This document shows positions 36,204-44,037 of a stretch of 64,000 nt of DNA, one piece after another. A model generated the notes under the pieces. It made no database searches. It was not told where the DNA came from and saw only the letters and a program-made list of their open reading frames with translations. The position numbers and the translations under genes were made by a program. The stretch spans positions 222,095 to 286,094 of the forward strand of contig NZ_WEGH01000007.1 of NCBI RefSeq assembly GCF_009604375.1, given 5' to 3'. This stretch comes from Actinomadura macrotermitis. GTDB taxonomy: Bacteria; Actinomycetota; Actinomycetes; Streptosporangiales; Streptosporangiaceae. Position 1 is the first letter of the stretch; each line of letters opens with the position of its first letter.

Positions 36204-36851
36204 ATGCGAGACTGTGTGTTCTGCCCGCCGCTGCGCTACCGGCTGAACGCCGTCGCGGACCTGCCGGGGGCGGACGCCGTCCTCGCGGCCGATGACGAGT
36301 TCCTGCTGATGCCCGATCTCGCGCCGCTCGCCGACGGCCACCTGCTGCTGGTCACCGAACGGCACCACCGGTGCGCGGGCGCCTTCGACGACGAACTGTG
36401 GGCGCGGGCGCGGGCCTGGCGCGACCGGATCGCCGGGCTGTACCAGGCGGCCTACGGCGCCGCGGACCTGACGCTGTTCGAGCACGGCCCGGCCGGCCCG
36501 CAGAGCGGCGGCGCCTGCGTGGACCACGCCCACTGGCACTTCCTGCCCGGCACCGCCGGCATGCGGCCGCTGGTGGAGGGGCGCGGCCTGCCCGGCGAAC
36601 CCGCCTCCCCGGCCGCCCTGCGCGCCCGCCTGCGCGCGGGCCGCTCCTACCTGCTGGTGGAGGAGGACGGGGCCGCCACCGTCCACCCCGGCGACGGCGT
36701 GCCCGGCCAGTTCCTGCGCTGGGCGGCGGCCACCGCCCTCGGCGACGGGCACGCCTGGCGCTGGCAGGAGACGTTCGGGCTGCCCCGCGGCCGGGCCCGG
36801 TTCCGGCGCACCCTCGATCAGCTGGCGGCGTGCGCCGACAGCCACCAGTAG
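36204..36851 (+). CDS. HIT family protein
   Basis: 215 residues of the histidine-triad superfamily, nucleotide hydrolases or transferases acting on Ap4A-type or nucleotidyl substrates. The triad is His108, His110 and His112 in VDHAHWHFLPG; an N-terminal CVFC pair resembles the zinc site of many HIT proteins, and LADGHLLLVTERHH is the usual second block. The C-terminal third has no recognised domain. ATG 36204 has GAGGAG upstream. The 3' end overlaps the convergent PfkB gene by 34 bases. Confidence 0.82.
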   Translation: MRDCVFCPPLRYRLNAVADLPGADAVLAADDEFLLMPDLAPLADGHLLLVTERHHRCAGAFDDELWARARAWRDRIAGLYQAAYGAADLTLFEHGPAGPQSGGACVDHAHWHFLPGTAGMRPLVEGRGLPGEPASPAALRARLRAGRSYLLVEEDGAATVHPGDGVPGQFLRWAAATALGDGHAWRWQETFGLPRGRARFRRTLDQLAACADSHQ

Positions 36852-37753
36852 AGCTCCGCGGCGGCCAGCCGGTCGCCGAACCCCGCCCGCTCCACGCCCG
36901 GGCCGAAGCCCGTCGCGTACTCCAGCGGCGCATCGCCGCGGCGGTGGGCGAGCACCCGCTCCAGCGAGGTCGGCCCGCACCGCAGCAGCCAGAGCGGCCG
37001 GCCGGGGACCAGGGCGTCCAGCGCCGGCGGCAGGGCGCACTCCCGCGCGCCGCCGAGGCCGAGCATCCGGGCCAGCGTCGGCGCCTCGCTGATGACGACG
37101 TCGGCGAGCTCCAGCACCGGCCGCAGCGCCGCCGCGGTGAGCCGGGCGTCGACGTCGTGCGGGACCACGTCGAAGGCGACCGCGGTGCCGGCCCCCCGGG
37201 CGATCCCGGCGGCGGTGAGCAGCGCCTCGCGCGACACCGGCGACAGCAGCCCGTAGCCGTCCAGGAAGAGCACGTCGGCGCGGCGGATCCCGTCCGCCGC
37301 GCGGCGCACGTCGGCGGCCGACAGCCGCCGGCTCGGCGCGTGCTCCCCGGCGACCAGCAGCCGCCTCCCGGGGCCGTCCGCGCCGGGCCGGTCGCGCAGC
37401 ATCACCGAGACCGCGTTCGCGGCGCCCGGCTCGGCGCACAGCAGGTCGGCGACGCCGAGCCGGCGCAGCTCGCGCCGGATCACCGGGCTGAAGTCGTCGT
37501 CGCCGATCTTGCCGAGCACCGCGGTCCGGCGGAAGTAGCCGGTCGCGCGCCGGGCCAGGTTCACCGCGGTGCCCGCGACCAGCACGCGCGCGGGGGCGTA
37601 GGCGAGCCGGTCGCCGGTCAGCTCGGTGAAGCGCACACCGGGCAGCTCCGCGCGCACCTCGATGCGCACGTCGCCGAGCACCAGCAGCCCGAACCGGCGG
37701 ACGGCGGCGCCGTCCAGCCCGGGCCGGCGCACCGGCGACCCCGGGACGGCCAC
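36818..37753 (-). CDS. PfkB-family carbohydrate/nucleoside kinase
   Basis: 311 residues of the ribokinase superfamily. The N-terminal GTAVNLARRATGYFRRTAVLGKIGDDDFSPVI block corresponds to the first PfkB signature, and AGFGDRLAAAE is the anion-hole/catalytic-base motif (usually GAGD, here GFGD with the aspartate kept). Substrate is unknown. GTG 37753 begins four bases after the NUDIX stop, so the pair is probably co-transcribed. The 3' end overlaps the HIT gene. Confidence 0.82.
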   Translation of the reverse strand: MAVPGSPVRRPGLDGAAVRRFGLLVLGDVRIEVRAELPGVRFTELTGDRLAYAPARVLVAGTAVNLARRATGYFRRTAVLGKIGDDDFSPVIRRELRRLGVADLLCAEPGAANAVSVMLRDRPGADGPGRRLLVAGEHAPSRRLSAADVRRAADGIRRADVLFLDGYGLLSPVSREALLTAAGIARGAGTAVAFDVVPHDVDARLTAAALRPVLELADVVISEAPTLARMLGLGGARECALPPALDALVPGRPLWLLRCGPTSLERVLAHRRGDAPLEYATGFGPGVERAGFGDRLAAAELYWWLSAHAAS

Positions 37754-37757
37754 CGCG

Positions 37758-38219
37758 TCAGCCGGCCGCCGCGCGCAGCCGCAGGAACGCGCGCATCACC
37801 GGCCGCAGGCTCGGGATGAGGTCGAAGCCGGCCACCTCGGCGAGCGGCACCCAGCGCGGCTCGCACAGGTGGTCCGACGGCGTCTGGTTGGCCAGCGACA
37901 CCTCCAGGGTGACCGGCCGGCAGTGCCGGGCGGCCGCGACGACCCGGACCCGGCCGCCCGGCATGACCCACTGCCACAGGTGGAACGGCGGCCCCGGATC
38001 GATCCTCAGGCCGACCTCCTCCCACACCTCGCGGCGGATGTGGTCGTCCAGGTCGGCGTCGGCGGCGACCTCCAGCCGGCCGCCCGGCACCTCCCAGCGG
38101 CCCGGCTGGTAGGGGTCGGACGCGGCCTTGCGCACGAGCAGCAGGCGGTCGCCGTCCAGGATGAAGGCCTTCTGCGCGAATTCCAGCGTGGTCGGGGGAG
38201 CGGTGGTGAAAGCGGGCAT
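37758..38219 (-). CDS. NUDIX hydrolase
   Basis: 153 residues. The Nudix box reads GGRLEVAADADLDDH followed by IRREVWEEVGL; the REVWEEVG core with the metal-binding glutamates is intact, but the spacing from GG to RE is two residues longer than the standard G-x5-E-x7-REUXEE box and the first glutamate is missing. QPGRWEVPGG is typical of nucleotide-sanitising NUDIX enzymes. ATG 38219 is the family-like start. First gene of the NUDIX-pfkB pair. Confidence 0.85.
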   Translation of the reverse strand: MPAFTTAPPTTLEFAQKAFILDGDRLLLVRKAASDPYQPGRWEVPGGRLEVAADADLDDHIRREVWEEVGLRIDPGPPFHLWQWVMPGGRVRVVAAARHCRPVTLEVSLANQTPSDHLCEPRWVPLAEVAGFDLIPSLRPVMRAFLRLRAAAG

Positions 38220-38354
38220 CGCACGGAGATCTTTCCGTTCGACCGACCCCGGCGGTCCGTCCTGTCCTTCACCGTAACAAGCCGGGCCGGACCCGCCACG
38301 GTCGCGCGGCGGCGACAAGACCCTCACCCGTGGCGGGCGCCCCGTCCGGGCCTG

Positions 38355-38383
38355 GTGAAGCGCCCTTCCCGATGGTGTAGGCT
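38355..38383 (+). promoter_or_regulatory. Candidate promoter of the infC operon
   Basis: GTGAAG (38355-38360) and TAGGCT (38378-38383) with a 17-base spacer. The -35 is poor but the -10 is a common actinomycete form. Transcription from here would give a leader of about 260 bases. Confidence 0.38.
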
Positions 38384-38389
38384 GGACCT

Positions 38390-38649
38390 CTGACCGGCCC
38401 GACGTGGGCGCCTCGCGGCGACCGCACCGGGCGCACAAGCGGAGGCCACCTCCCACCTGACCGGCCGCGAGGCTGGAGGGTACCGGTCCGGCGTGCGGGT
38501 TCGCCCGTACCGCCGCAGTCCGTGTCGTCTTCGGCGACGCGGCGACCGAAGGTGGCCTCGCATGGGAGTCGTGCGGGGCTTTTTGCGTGAAAGGCCCAGG
38601 GGTACGACCGGTCCGAAGAACCTGGAACGTACGGCCCCTAGGAGGTCCC
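38390..38649 (+). ncRNA. Structured infC leader, attenuator-like
   Basis: Within this 5' leader, 38555-38562 pairs with 38572-38579 and is followed by TTTTT (38580-38584), a terminator. An upstream segment 38442-38451 is perfectly complementary to 38550-38559, which covers the terminator's left arm, so the two folds exclude each other. Between them lie smaller hairpins, one closed by TTCG (around 38490-38512). Translation-factor operons of this type are controlled by L20 or by translation in other bacteria; the mechanism here is inferred. Confidence 0.6.
38555..38584 (+). terminator. Rho-independent terminator inside the infC leader
   Basis: Eight-base-pair stem with one G-T pair, nine-base loop and five T residues, 65 bases before the infC start. 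Confidence 0.7.
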
Positions 38650-39249
38650 ATCAGCGCCGAACCGCGTATCAACGACCGCATTCGCGTGCCCGAGGTCCGG
38701 CTCGTCGGCCCGAACGGCGAACAGGTGGGCATCGTCCCCATCGCCAAGGCCCTTGAGCTCGCGCGTGAGTCGGACCTCGACCTCGTCGAGGTGGCGCCCA
38801 CCGCGCGCCCGCCCGTCGCCAAGCTCATGGACTACGGCAAGTTCAAGTACGAGTCCGCGATGAAGGCGCGTGAGGCGCGGAAGAACCAGGCGCACACGGT
38901 CATCAAGGAGATCAAGCTCCGGCCGAAGATCGACCCGCACGACTACGAGACCAAGAAGGGTCACGTGGTGCGGTTCCTCAAGGCCGGGGACAAGGTCAAG
39001 GTGACCATCATGTTCCGTGGTCGTGAGCAGTCCCGCCCCGAGCTGGGCTTCCGGCTGCTGCAGCGGCTGGCCGACGACGTCGAGGAGCTCGGCTTCGTGG
39101 AGTCCCGCGCCAAGCAGGACGGCCGTAACATGATCATGGTGCTTGGTCCGCACAAGAAGAAGGCCGAGGCCAAGGCCGAGGCCAAGGCCGAGCGCGCCGC
39201 CGCCCGCGGCGGTGCCGCCGAGGCGGAGCCGGACGCCGGCATCGCCTGA
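38650..39249 (+). CDS. infC: Translation initiation factor IF-3, AUC start
   Basis: 199 residues. IF-3 binds the 30S subunit and checks the start codon. The N-domain begins SAEPRINDRIRVPEVRLVG and the linker/C-domain has KLMDYGKFKYE, KLRPKIDPHDYETKKGH and VKVTIMFRGREQSRPELG. The protein starts at ATC 38650 with AGGAGG four bases upstream; there is no ATG/GTG/TTG near that position. Non-AUG starts (AUU, AUC, AUA) are the known device by which IF-3 limits its own synthesis. The only standard in-frame start, GTG 38587, lies right after the leader terminator without a ribosome site. Confidence 0.93.
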   Translation: MSAEPRINDRIRVPEVRLVGPNGEQVGIVPIAKALELARESDLDLVEVAPTARPPVAKLMDYGKFKYESAMKAREARKNQAHTVIKEIKLRPKIDPHDYETKKGHVVRFLKAGDKVKVTIMFRGREQSRPELGFRLLQRLADDVEELGFVESRAKQDGRNMIMVLGPHKKKAEAKAEAKAERAAARGGAAEAEPDAGIA

Positions 39250-39430
39250 GGCCGGGCCACCCGGGCCGGTCCTCCGGCCGGCTCGGTCCGACCCGGCCAT
39301 GGTCGGGTCGGCACGCACGTACACCTAGTCTGACCAGGCGCACTCCACGTGTCCTGTGGAGCGCGTCCGATCAGGCACGCCCGGATGCCGGACGCGTCCG
39401 GGCGATCGAGTGAGGGAGACGACGGCGACC

Positions 39431-39625
39431 ATGCCGAAGACCAAGACGCACAGCGGCGCCAAGAAGCGGTTCAAGCTGACCGGCTCCGGCAAGGTGATGC
39501 GCCGCCGCGCCAACAAGAACCACCTTCTTGAGCACAAGCCGACCAAGCGCACCCGCCGCCTGGACGGCCCGGCCGTGGTGTCGCCCGCCGACACCAAGAA
39601 CATCAAGAAGCTGCTGCGCAAGTAG
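39431..39625 (+). CDS. rpmI: 50S ribosomal protein L35
   Basis: 64 residues: MPKTKTHSGAKKRFKLTGSG is the family signature, with the HLLEHKPTKRTRRL segment following. Small basic subunit of the large ribosomal particle. Middle gene of infC-rpmI-rplT, an order universal in bacteria. Confidence 0.97.
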   Translation: MPKTKTHSGAKKRFKLTGSGKVMRRRANKNHLLEHKPTKRTRRLDGPAVVSPADTKNIKKLLRK

Positions 39626-39695
39626 CCCCCGACCAGCAACCCGTACGACCTGCCGAGGCCCGCAAGGCCCCGGCCACCACGAAGGAGTTCATCAC

Positions 39696-40073
39696 GTGGC
39701 ACGCGTGAAGAGGGCGGTCAACGCCGCCAAGAAGCGTCGGGTCGTCCTGGAGCGGTCGAGCGGCTACCGCGGCCAGCGGTCGCGCTTGTACCGCAAGGCC
39801 AAGGAGCAGCAGCTCCACTCCATGACCTACGCCTTCCGGGACCGCAAGGACCGCAAGGGCCAGTTCCGCCGGCTGTGGATCCAGCGCATCAACGCCGCCG
39901 CCCGCGCCAACGGCATGACCTACAACCGCTTCATCCAGGGGCTGAAGGCCGCCGAGGTCGAGGTCGACCGCCGCATGCTGGCCGAGCTGGCCGTGAACGA
40001 CGCCGCCGCGTTCGCGGCGCTCGTCGAGGTCGCCAAGGCCGCGCTGCCCGCCGAGGGCAGCGAGGCCGCCTGA
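39696..40073 (+). CDS. rplT: 50S ribosomal protein L20
   Basis: 125 residues. MARVKRAVNAAKKRR, SGYRGQRSRLYRKAKEQ and DRKGQFRRLWIQRINAAAR are diagnostic. L20 is needed early in 50S assembly and is the autoregulator of this operon in E. coli and Bacillus, which makes it a candidate ligand for the infC leader here. GTG 39696 has GAAGGAG eight bases upstream. Confidence 0.97.
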   Translation: MARVKRAVNAAKKRRVVLERSSGYRGQRSRLYRKAKEQQLHSMTYAFRDRKDRKGQFRRLWIQRINAAARANGMTYNRFIQGLKAAEVEVDRRMLAELAVNDAAAFAALVEVAKAALPAEGSEAA

Positions 40074-40096
40074 ACCGGCCGAAGGTAGCAGGCGTC

Positions 40097-40909
40097 ATGG
40101 CGGGCCGCGAGCTGACCTCCCTCCGATCACCACGGGTGAAGGCCGCTCGCCGGCTCGCCAAACGCACCTTCCGGCACCGCGAGCGCCGGTTCCTCGCCGA
40201 GGGGCCGCAGGCGGTGCGCGAGGCCCTGCGCATCCCGGGGGGCCTCACCGAGCTGTTCACCACGGCCGAGGCCGAGAACCGGCACGCCGACCTGGTGCAG
40301 GCCGCCGAGGCGGCGGGCGTGCCGGTGCTGCGGGTCAGCGGCGAGGTGATGGCCGAGCTCGCCCAGACCGTCACCCCGCAGGGGCTGCTGGCGGTCTGCG
40401 GGTTCGTCGACGCGCCGCTGGCCACCGCGCTGGCGGCGTCGCCCCGGCTGGTCACCGTGCTCGCGCACGTGCGCGACCCCGGCAACGCCGGCACGGTGCT
40501 GCGCACCGCCGACGCCGCCGGCTCGGAGTCGGTGGTGTTCACCGACGCCTCGGTCGACCCCTACAACGGCAAGTGCGTGCGCGCCTCGGCGGGCAGCCTG
40601 TTCCACCTGCCGGTCGTGGTCGGCCCCCGGTTCGACACCCTGATCCCCGAGCTGAAGCAGGCGGGCCTCACCGTGCTCGCCGCCGACGGGGCGGGGGAGC
40701 GGACCCTGGACGAGGCCATCGACGACGGCACCCTGGCCAAGCCCACCGCGTGGGTCTTCGGCAACGAGGCCTGGGGCCTGCCCGAGGAGATCCTGCGGCT
40801 CGTCGACGACGTCGTCCGGGTACCGATCCACGGACATGCCGAGAGCCTGAACCTGGCGACCGCCGCCGCGGTCTGCCTGTACGCCTCGGCCCGCGCCCAG
40901 CGCGCCTGA
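40097..40909 (+). CDS. SpoU/TrmH-family rRNA 2'-O-methyltransferase (TsnR-like)
   Basis: 270 residues of the SPOUT class. The N-terminal substrate-binding domain has FLAEGPQAVREAL; the knotted SAM-binding domain has RDPGNAGTVLRTADAAG, VFGNEAWGLPEE and SLNLATAAAVCLY (motifs 1-3). In mycobacteria the gene at this position after rplT is annotated tsnR; the exact rRNA target here is unknown. ATG 40097 follows rplT by 23 bases and is probably in the same transcript. Confidence 0.88.
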   Translation: MAGRELTSLRSPRVKAARRLAKRTFRHRERRFLAEGPQAVREALRIPGGLTELFTTAEAENRHADLVQAAEAAGVPVLRVSGEVMAELAQTVTPQGLLAVCGFVDAPLATALAASPRLVTVLAHVRDPGNAGTVLRTADAAGSESVVFTDASVDPYNGKCVRASAGSLFHLPVVVGPRFDTLIPELKQAGLTVLAADGAGERTLDEAIDDGTLAKPTAWVFGNEAWGLPEEILRLVDDVVRVPIHGHAESLNLATAAAVCLYASARAQRA

Positions 40910-40938
40910 GGCGCGCGCGTCCACCGGCCGCCGCTGCG

Positions 40939-40977
40939 CCGGCGCTGACCGCAAACGGTCGCGCCGGGCGGCTTCTT
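40939..40977 (+). terminator. Terminator after the SpoU methyltransferase
   Basis: A 12-base-pair stem with one bulged T (40939-40951 with 40956-40967), CAAA loop, followed by a weak T-rich run CTTCTT. Ends the infC operon. Confidence 0.6.
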
Positions 40978-41155
40978 CCCGGTTGTGACCTGCGAGGATA
41001 GTGTCACGCGCAGTGACGTGCGGGGCGAACGGGCCGAGGTCGTCCGAAGGTAGGAGAGCGAAACCGGCCCGGCGGGGGATCCGAGCGCCGCCCCGGGTGC
41101 CTAGCGTGTTCGGCAAGGGCGGCGACGACGCCGTGCGAATGGGGGCTGACGGAGA

Positions 41156-41626
41156 ATGGCCGAGGACAACGGGACCGCGATCAGGCGGCCGCACCGGCGG
41201 GGGCCGGGCGTGCGCTGCCGCGCGGGGGCGGGCGCGCCGGCCGGGCGGGCCGTGCGGACGGCGCCGCCCGCCGGGCTGGAGATCACGGTGACCCGCGCGC
41301 ACGGCGCGGTCGCGGTGGTCGCCGTCGCCGGCGAGATCGACCTGCACACCGCCGACGCGCTGCGCGCCCGGCTGACCGAGCTGCACGACGCGGGCCACCG
41401 GGGGCTGGTCGTCGACTTCGCCGCGGTGCCGTTCTGCGACGCCGCCGGGCTCGGCGCGCTGGTCGCCGCGCACAACCGGGTGGCCGGCCGCGGCGGGGAG
41501 ATCCGGCTCGCCCGGCTGCGCCGCGCGCAGGAGCGGCTGGTGCGCATCACGGGACTGCACGCCCTGTTCGCCCTGCACGACGACCTGGACGAGGCCGTCG
41601 CCGAAGCCACAAAAGCCTTGCCGTAG
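41156..41626 (+). CDS. STAS-domain anti-sigma factor antagonist-like protein
   Basis: 156 residues. A basic, disordered N-terminal tail of about 40 residues precedes a STAS domain: LEITVTRAHGAVAVVAVAGEIDLHTADALR and VVDFAAVPFCDAAGLGALVAA. In regulated antagonists the motif is D-S-S/T-G with a phosphorylated serine; here it is Asp95-Ala96-Ala97-Gly98, so both possible phospho-acceptors are lost. It may be constitutively active or use another control. No anti-sigma factor or sigma gene is adjacent; the next gene is a histidine kinase. Confidence 0.82.
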   Translation: MAEDNGTAIRRPHRRGPGVRCRAGAGAPAGRAVRTAPPAGLEITVTRAHGAVAVVAVAGEIDLHTADALRARLTELHDAGHRGLVVDFAAVPFCDAAGLGALVAAHNRVAGRGGEIRLARLRRAQERLVRITGLHALFALHDDLDEAVAEATKALP

Positions 41627-41714
41627 GGAGCTTTCCGGGTCCCGGAGGGCCCCGGTCTACGGGTAGGGTCTCTACTCGACAGGCCGCGTTCTCACCGGTG
41701 TTCTGGAGGCCGTT

Positions 41715-42806
41715 GTGGGCGAAGAGGATTCCCCGCACGTGCCGCAGCGCATGCCCGCCGGGGCGGCCTCGCCCGACGACCTGCCCGACGGGCTGCTGGT
41801 CGCCGACGAGACCGGCCGGGTCGTGGTCTTCAACGCCGCCGCGCAGCGCATCACCGGCGTTCCCGCCGGCGACGCGCTCGGCGGCGACTTCCGCGAGGTC
41901 CTGCCGCTGCACGACGCCGAGGGCCGCGACTGGTGGCGGTGCGTGGCCCCCTACGAGGGGCTGTCCACCCGCACCCGCCACCCCGAGCGCGCGCTGTTCC
42001 TGCCCGGCGGCGCCGAGGTCCTGGTCACCGCCGCCTACCGGCGCGACGAGCGCGGCCGGGTGGTGCGGTTCAGCGTCGCGCTGCGCGACGCGCTGCAGCG
42101 GGCCCGCCAGGAGCGCGACCGCGCCGACCTGGTCTCCACCGTCGCGCACGAGCTGCGCTCCCCGCTGACCAGCGTCAAGGGCTTCACCGCCACGCTGCTG
42201 GCCAAGTGGCACCGCTTCAACGACGACCAGAAGCGGGTCATGCTGGAGACCGTCAACGCCGACGCCGACCGGGTGACCCGGCTGATCACCGAGCTGCTGG
42301 ACGTGTCGCGGATCGAGTCGGGCCGGCTGGAGATGCACCGCCAGGTCGTCGACCTGCCCGCCGAGATCCGCAAGGTCATCGCGGGCCGGGTCGCGGCCGG
42401 CGACCCCGCGGACCGGTTCCGGTTCGAGCTGTCGGGGGAGCTGCCGGAGCTGTGGCTGGACCCCGACAAGGTCGATCAGATCTTCGGCAACCTGCTGGAG
42501 AACGCGGTGCGGCACGGCGCTGGTACTGTCACCATCGTGGTGGAGCCGGACGCGCACAAGGAGGGGGCGGCCGTGTCGGTACGCGACGAGGGCGAGGGCA
42601 TTCCGCCCGAGGCCGCCTCGCGTGTCTTCCGGCGGTTCTGGCGCGGGCCCGGCGGCAACCGCCGTGGCGGCACCGGGCTCGGCCTGTACATCGTGAAGGG
42701 CCTGGTCGAGGCCCACGGCGGCACCATCACCGTGCAGCGCGCGCCCGGCGGCGGCGCAGAGTTCCGATTTACCATGCCCGCCGGGGCCCCCGACCACGCC
42801 GTCTGA
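41715..42806 (+). CDS. PAS-domain sensor histidine kinase, cytosolic, orphan
   Basis: 363 residues, no membrane helix. A PAS domain (about 20-125, LPDGLLVADETGRVVVFNAAA) is followed by HisKA with the phospho-accepting His145 in STVAHELRSPLTSVKGF, and HATPase with N box NLLENAVRHG, G1 VRDEGEGIPPE and G2 GTGLGLYIVKGLVEAHGG. All catalytic boxes look complete. GTG 41715 has TGGAGG five bases upstream. No response regulator lies nearby. A kinase between the 23S methyltransferase and pheS is also found in streptomycetes; signal and partner are unknown. Confidence 0.92.
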   Translation: MGEEDSPHVPQRMPAGAASPDDLPDGLLVADETGRVVVFNAAAQRITGVPAGDALGGDFREVLPLHDAEGRDWWRCVAPYEGLSTRTRHPERALFLPGGAEVLVTAAYRRDERGRVVRFSVALRDALQRARQERDRADLVSTVAHELRSPLTSVKGFTATLLAKWHRFNDDQKRVMLETVNADADRVTRLITELLDVSRIESGRLEMHRQVVDLPAEIRKVIAGRVAAGDPADRFRFELSGELPELWLDPDKVDQIFGNLLENAVRHGAGTVTIVVEPDAHKEGAAVSVRDEGEGIPPEAASRVFRRFWRGPGGNRRGGTGLGLYIVKGLVEAHGGTITVQRAPGGGAEFRFTMPAGAPDHAV

Positions 42807-42883
42807 GCACATTCGGCCGGGCACGAGGGGCACCGCGCGGGCCGCACCCGCCGTCCTTTTCCGGATCTTTCCTGCCCGCGCAC

Positions 42884-42889
42884 TAGACT
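42884..42889 (+). promoter_or_regulatory. Candidate -10 element for pheS-pheT
   Basis: TAGACT 38 bases before the pheS ATG, a frequent actinomycete -10. No good -35 at the expected distance. Confidence 0.35.
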
Positions 42890-42927
42890 GCCGGGCATCC
42901 CATGCCGACCGGAGTCATCACACCACC

Positions 42928-44037
42928 ATGTCTGCACCCAACAAGTCCTACGACCCCGTCGAGGTGTCCGCGCTGCAGCCGGACGAGCTCGACGGCGCGC
43001 GTGACGCGGCCCTCGCGGCCATCGCCGGCGCCGCCGACCTCGACGCACTCAAGCAGGTCCGCCTGGCGCACGCCGGCGACCGCTCCCCGCTGGCCCTGGC
43101 CAACCGCGAGATCGGCGCGCTGCCGCCGCAGGCCCGCGCCGAGGCGGGCAAGCGCATCGGCGCGGCCCGCGGCGCGGTGTCCACGGCGCTGAAGGAGCGC
43201 CAGGCCGAGCTGGAGGCCAAGCGCGACCAGCGCGTGCTGGTCGAGGAGAGCGTCGACGTCACGCTGCCCTGGGACCGCGCGCCGAAGGGCGCCCGGCACC
43301 CGCTGACCACGCTGCAGGAGCGGATGGTCGACGTGTTCGTCTCGATGGGCTTCGAGGTCGCCGAGGGGCCCGAGGTCGAGGCCGAATGGTTCAACTTCGA
43401 CGCGCTGAACTTCACGCCCGACCACCCGGCCCGCTCCATGCAGGACACCTTCTTCGTGGAGTCGGAGGAGTCCGGCCTGGTGCTGCGCACCCACACCTCG
43501 CCGATGCAGATCCGCTCGCTGCTGTCGCGCGACCTGCCGGTGTACGTGGTGGGCCCCGGCCGCACCTTCCGCACCGACGAGCTGGACGCCACCCACGCCC
43601 CGGTCTTCCACCAGCTGGAGGGCCTGGCGGTGGACGAGGGCCTGACGATGGCCGACCTGCGCGGCGGCATCGACGCGTTCGTCGCGGGCATGTTCGGCGA
43701 GGGCCTGACGGTGCGGATGCGCCCGTCGTACTTCCCGTTCACCGAGCCGTCGGCCGAGGTCGACATGCAGTGCTTCGTGTGCCGGGGCGCCTCGGTGGAG
43801 CCGGGCGCGGACCCGTGCCGCACCTGCGGCTCGGAGGGCTGGATCGAGATCGGCGGCTGCGGCATGGTCAACCCGCGGGTGCTGGTGGCCTGCGGCGTCG
43901 ACCCCGAGCGCTACAGCGGCTGGGCGTTCGGCCTCGGCGTGGAGCGGACGCTGATGTTCCGCCACGGCGTCGAGGACATGCACGACATGGTGGAGGGTGA
44001 CACGCGCTTCACCCTTCCGTTCGGGATGGAGATCTGA
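42928..44037 (+). CDS. pheS: Phenylalanyl-tRNA synthetase alpha subunit
   Basis: 369 residues. N-terminal coiled coil, then the class II catalytic core: TTLQERMVDVFVSMGFEVAEGPEVE, LRTHTSPMQIR, FHQLEGLAVDEG, FPFTEPSAEVDM, and motif 3 GWAFGLGVERTLMFRHG. Four cysteines in CFVC and CRTC (about 285-305) form a probable zinc site seen in many bacterial PheS. Its stop overlaps the pheT start by one base (TGATG). Confidence 0.96.
   Translation: MSAPNKSYDPVEVSALQPDELDGARDAALAAIAGAADLDALKQVRLAHAGDRSPLALANREIGALPPQARAEAGKRIGAARGAVSTALKERQAELEAKRDQRVLVEESVDVTLPWDRAPKGARHPLTTLQERMVDVFVSMGFEVAEGPEVEAEWFNFDALNFTPDHPARSMQDTFFVESEESGLVLRTHTSPMQIRSLLSRDLPVYVVGPGRTFRTDELDATHAPVFHQLEGLAVDEGLTMADLRGGIDAFVAGMFGEGLTVRMRPSYFPFTEPSAEVDMQCFVCRGASVEPGADPCRTCGSEGWIEIGGCGMVNPRVLVACGVDPERYSGWAFGLGVERTLMFRHGVEDMHDMVEGDTRFTLPFGMEI

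Noticed and set aside
38587..38649. GTG 38587 as the infC start
   Set aside because: It lies just after the leader terminator without a ribosome site, and the added residues are not conserved in IF-3; AUC 38650 has AGGAGG.
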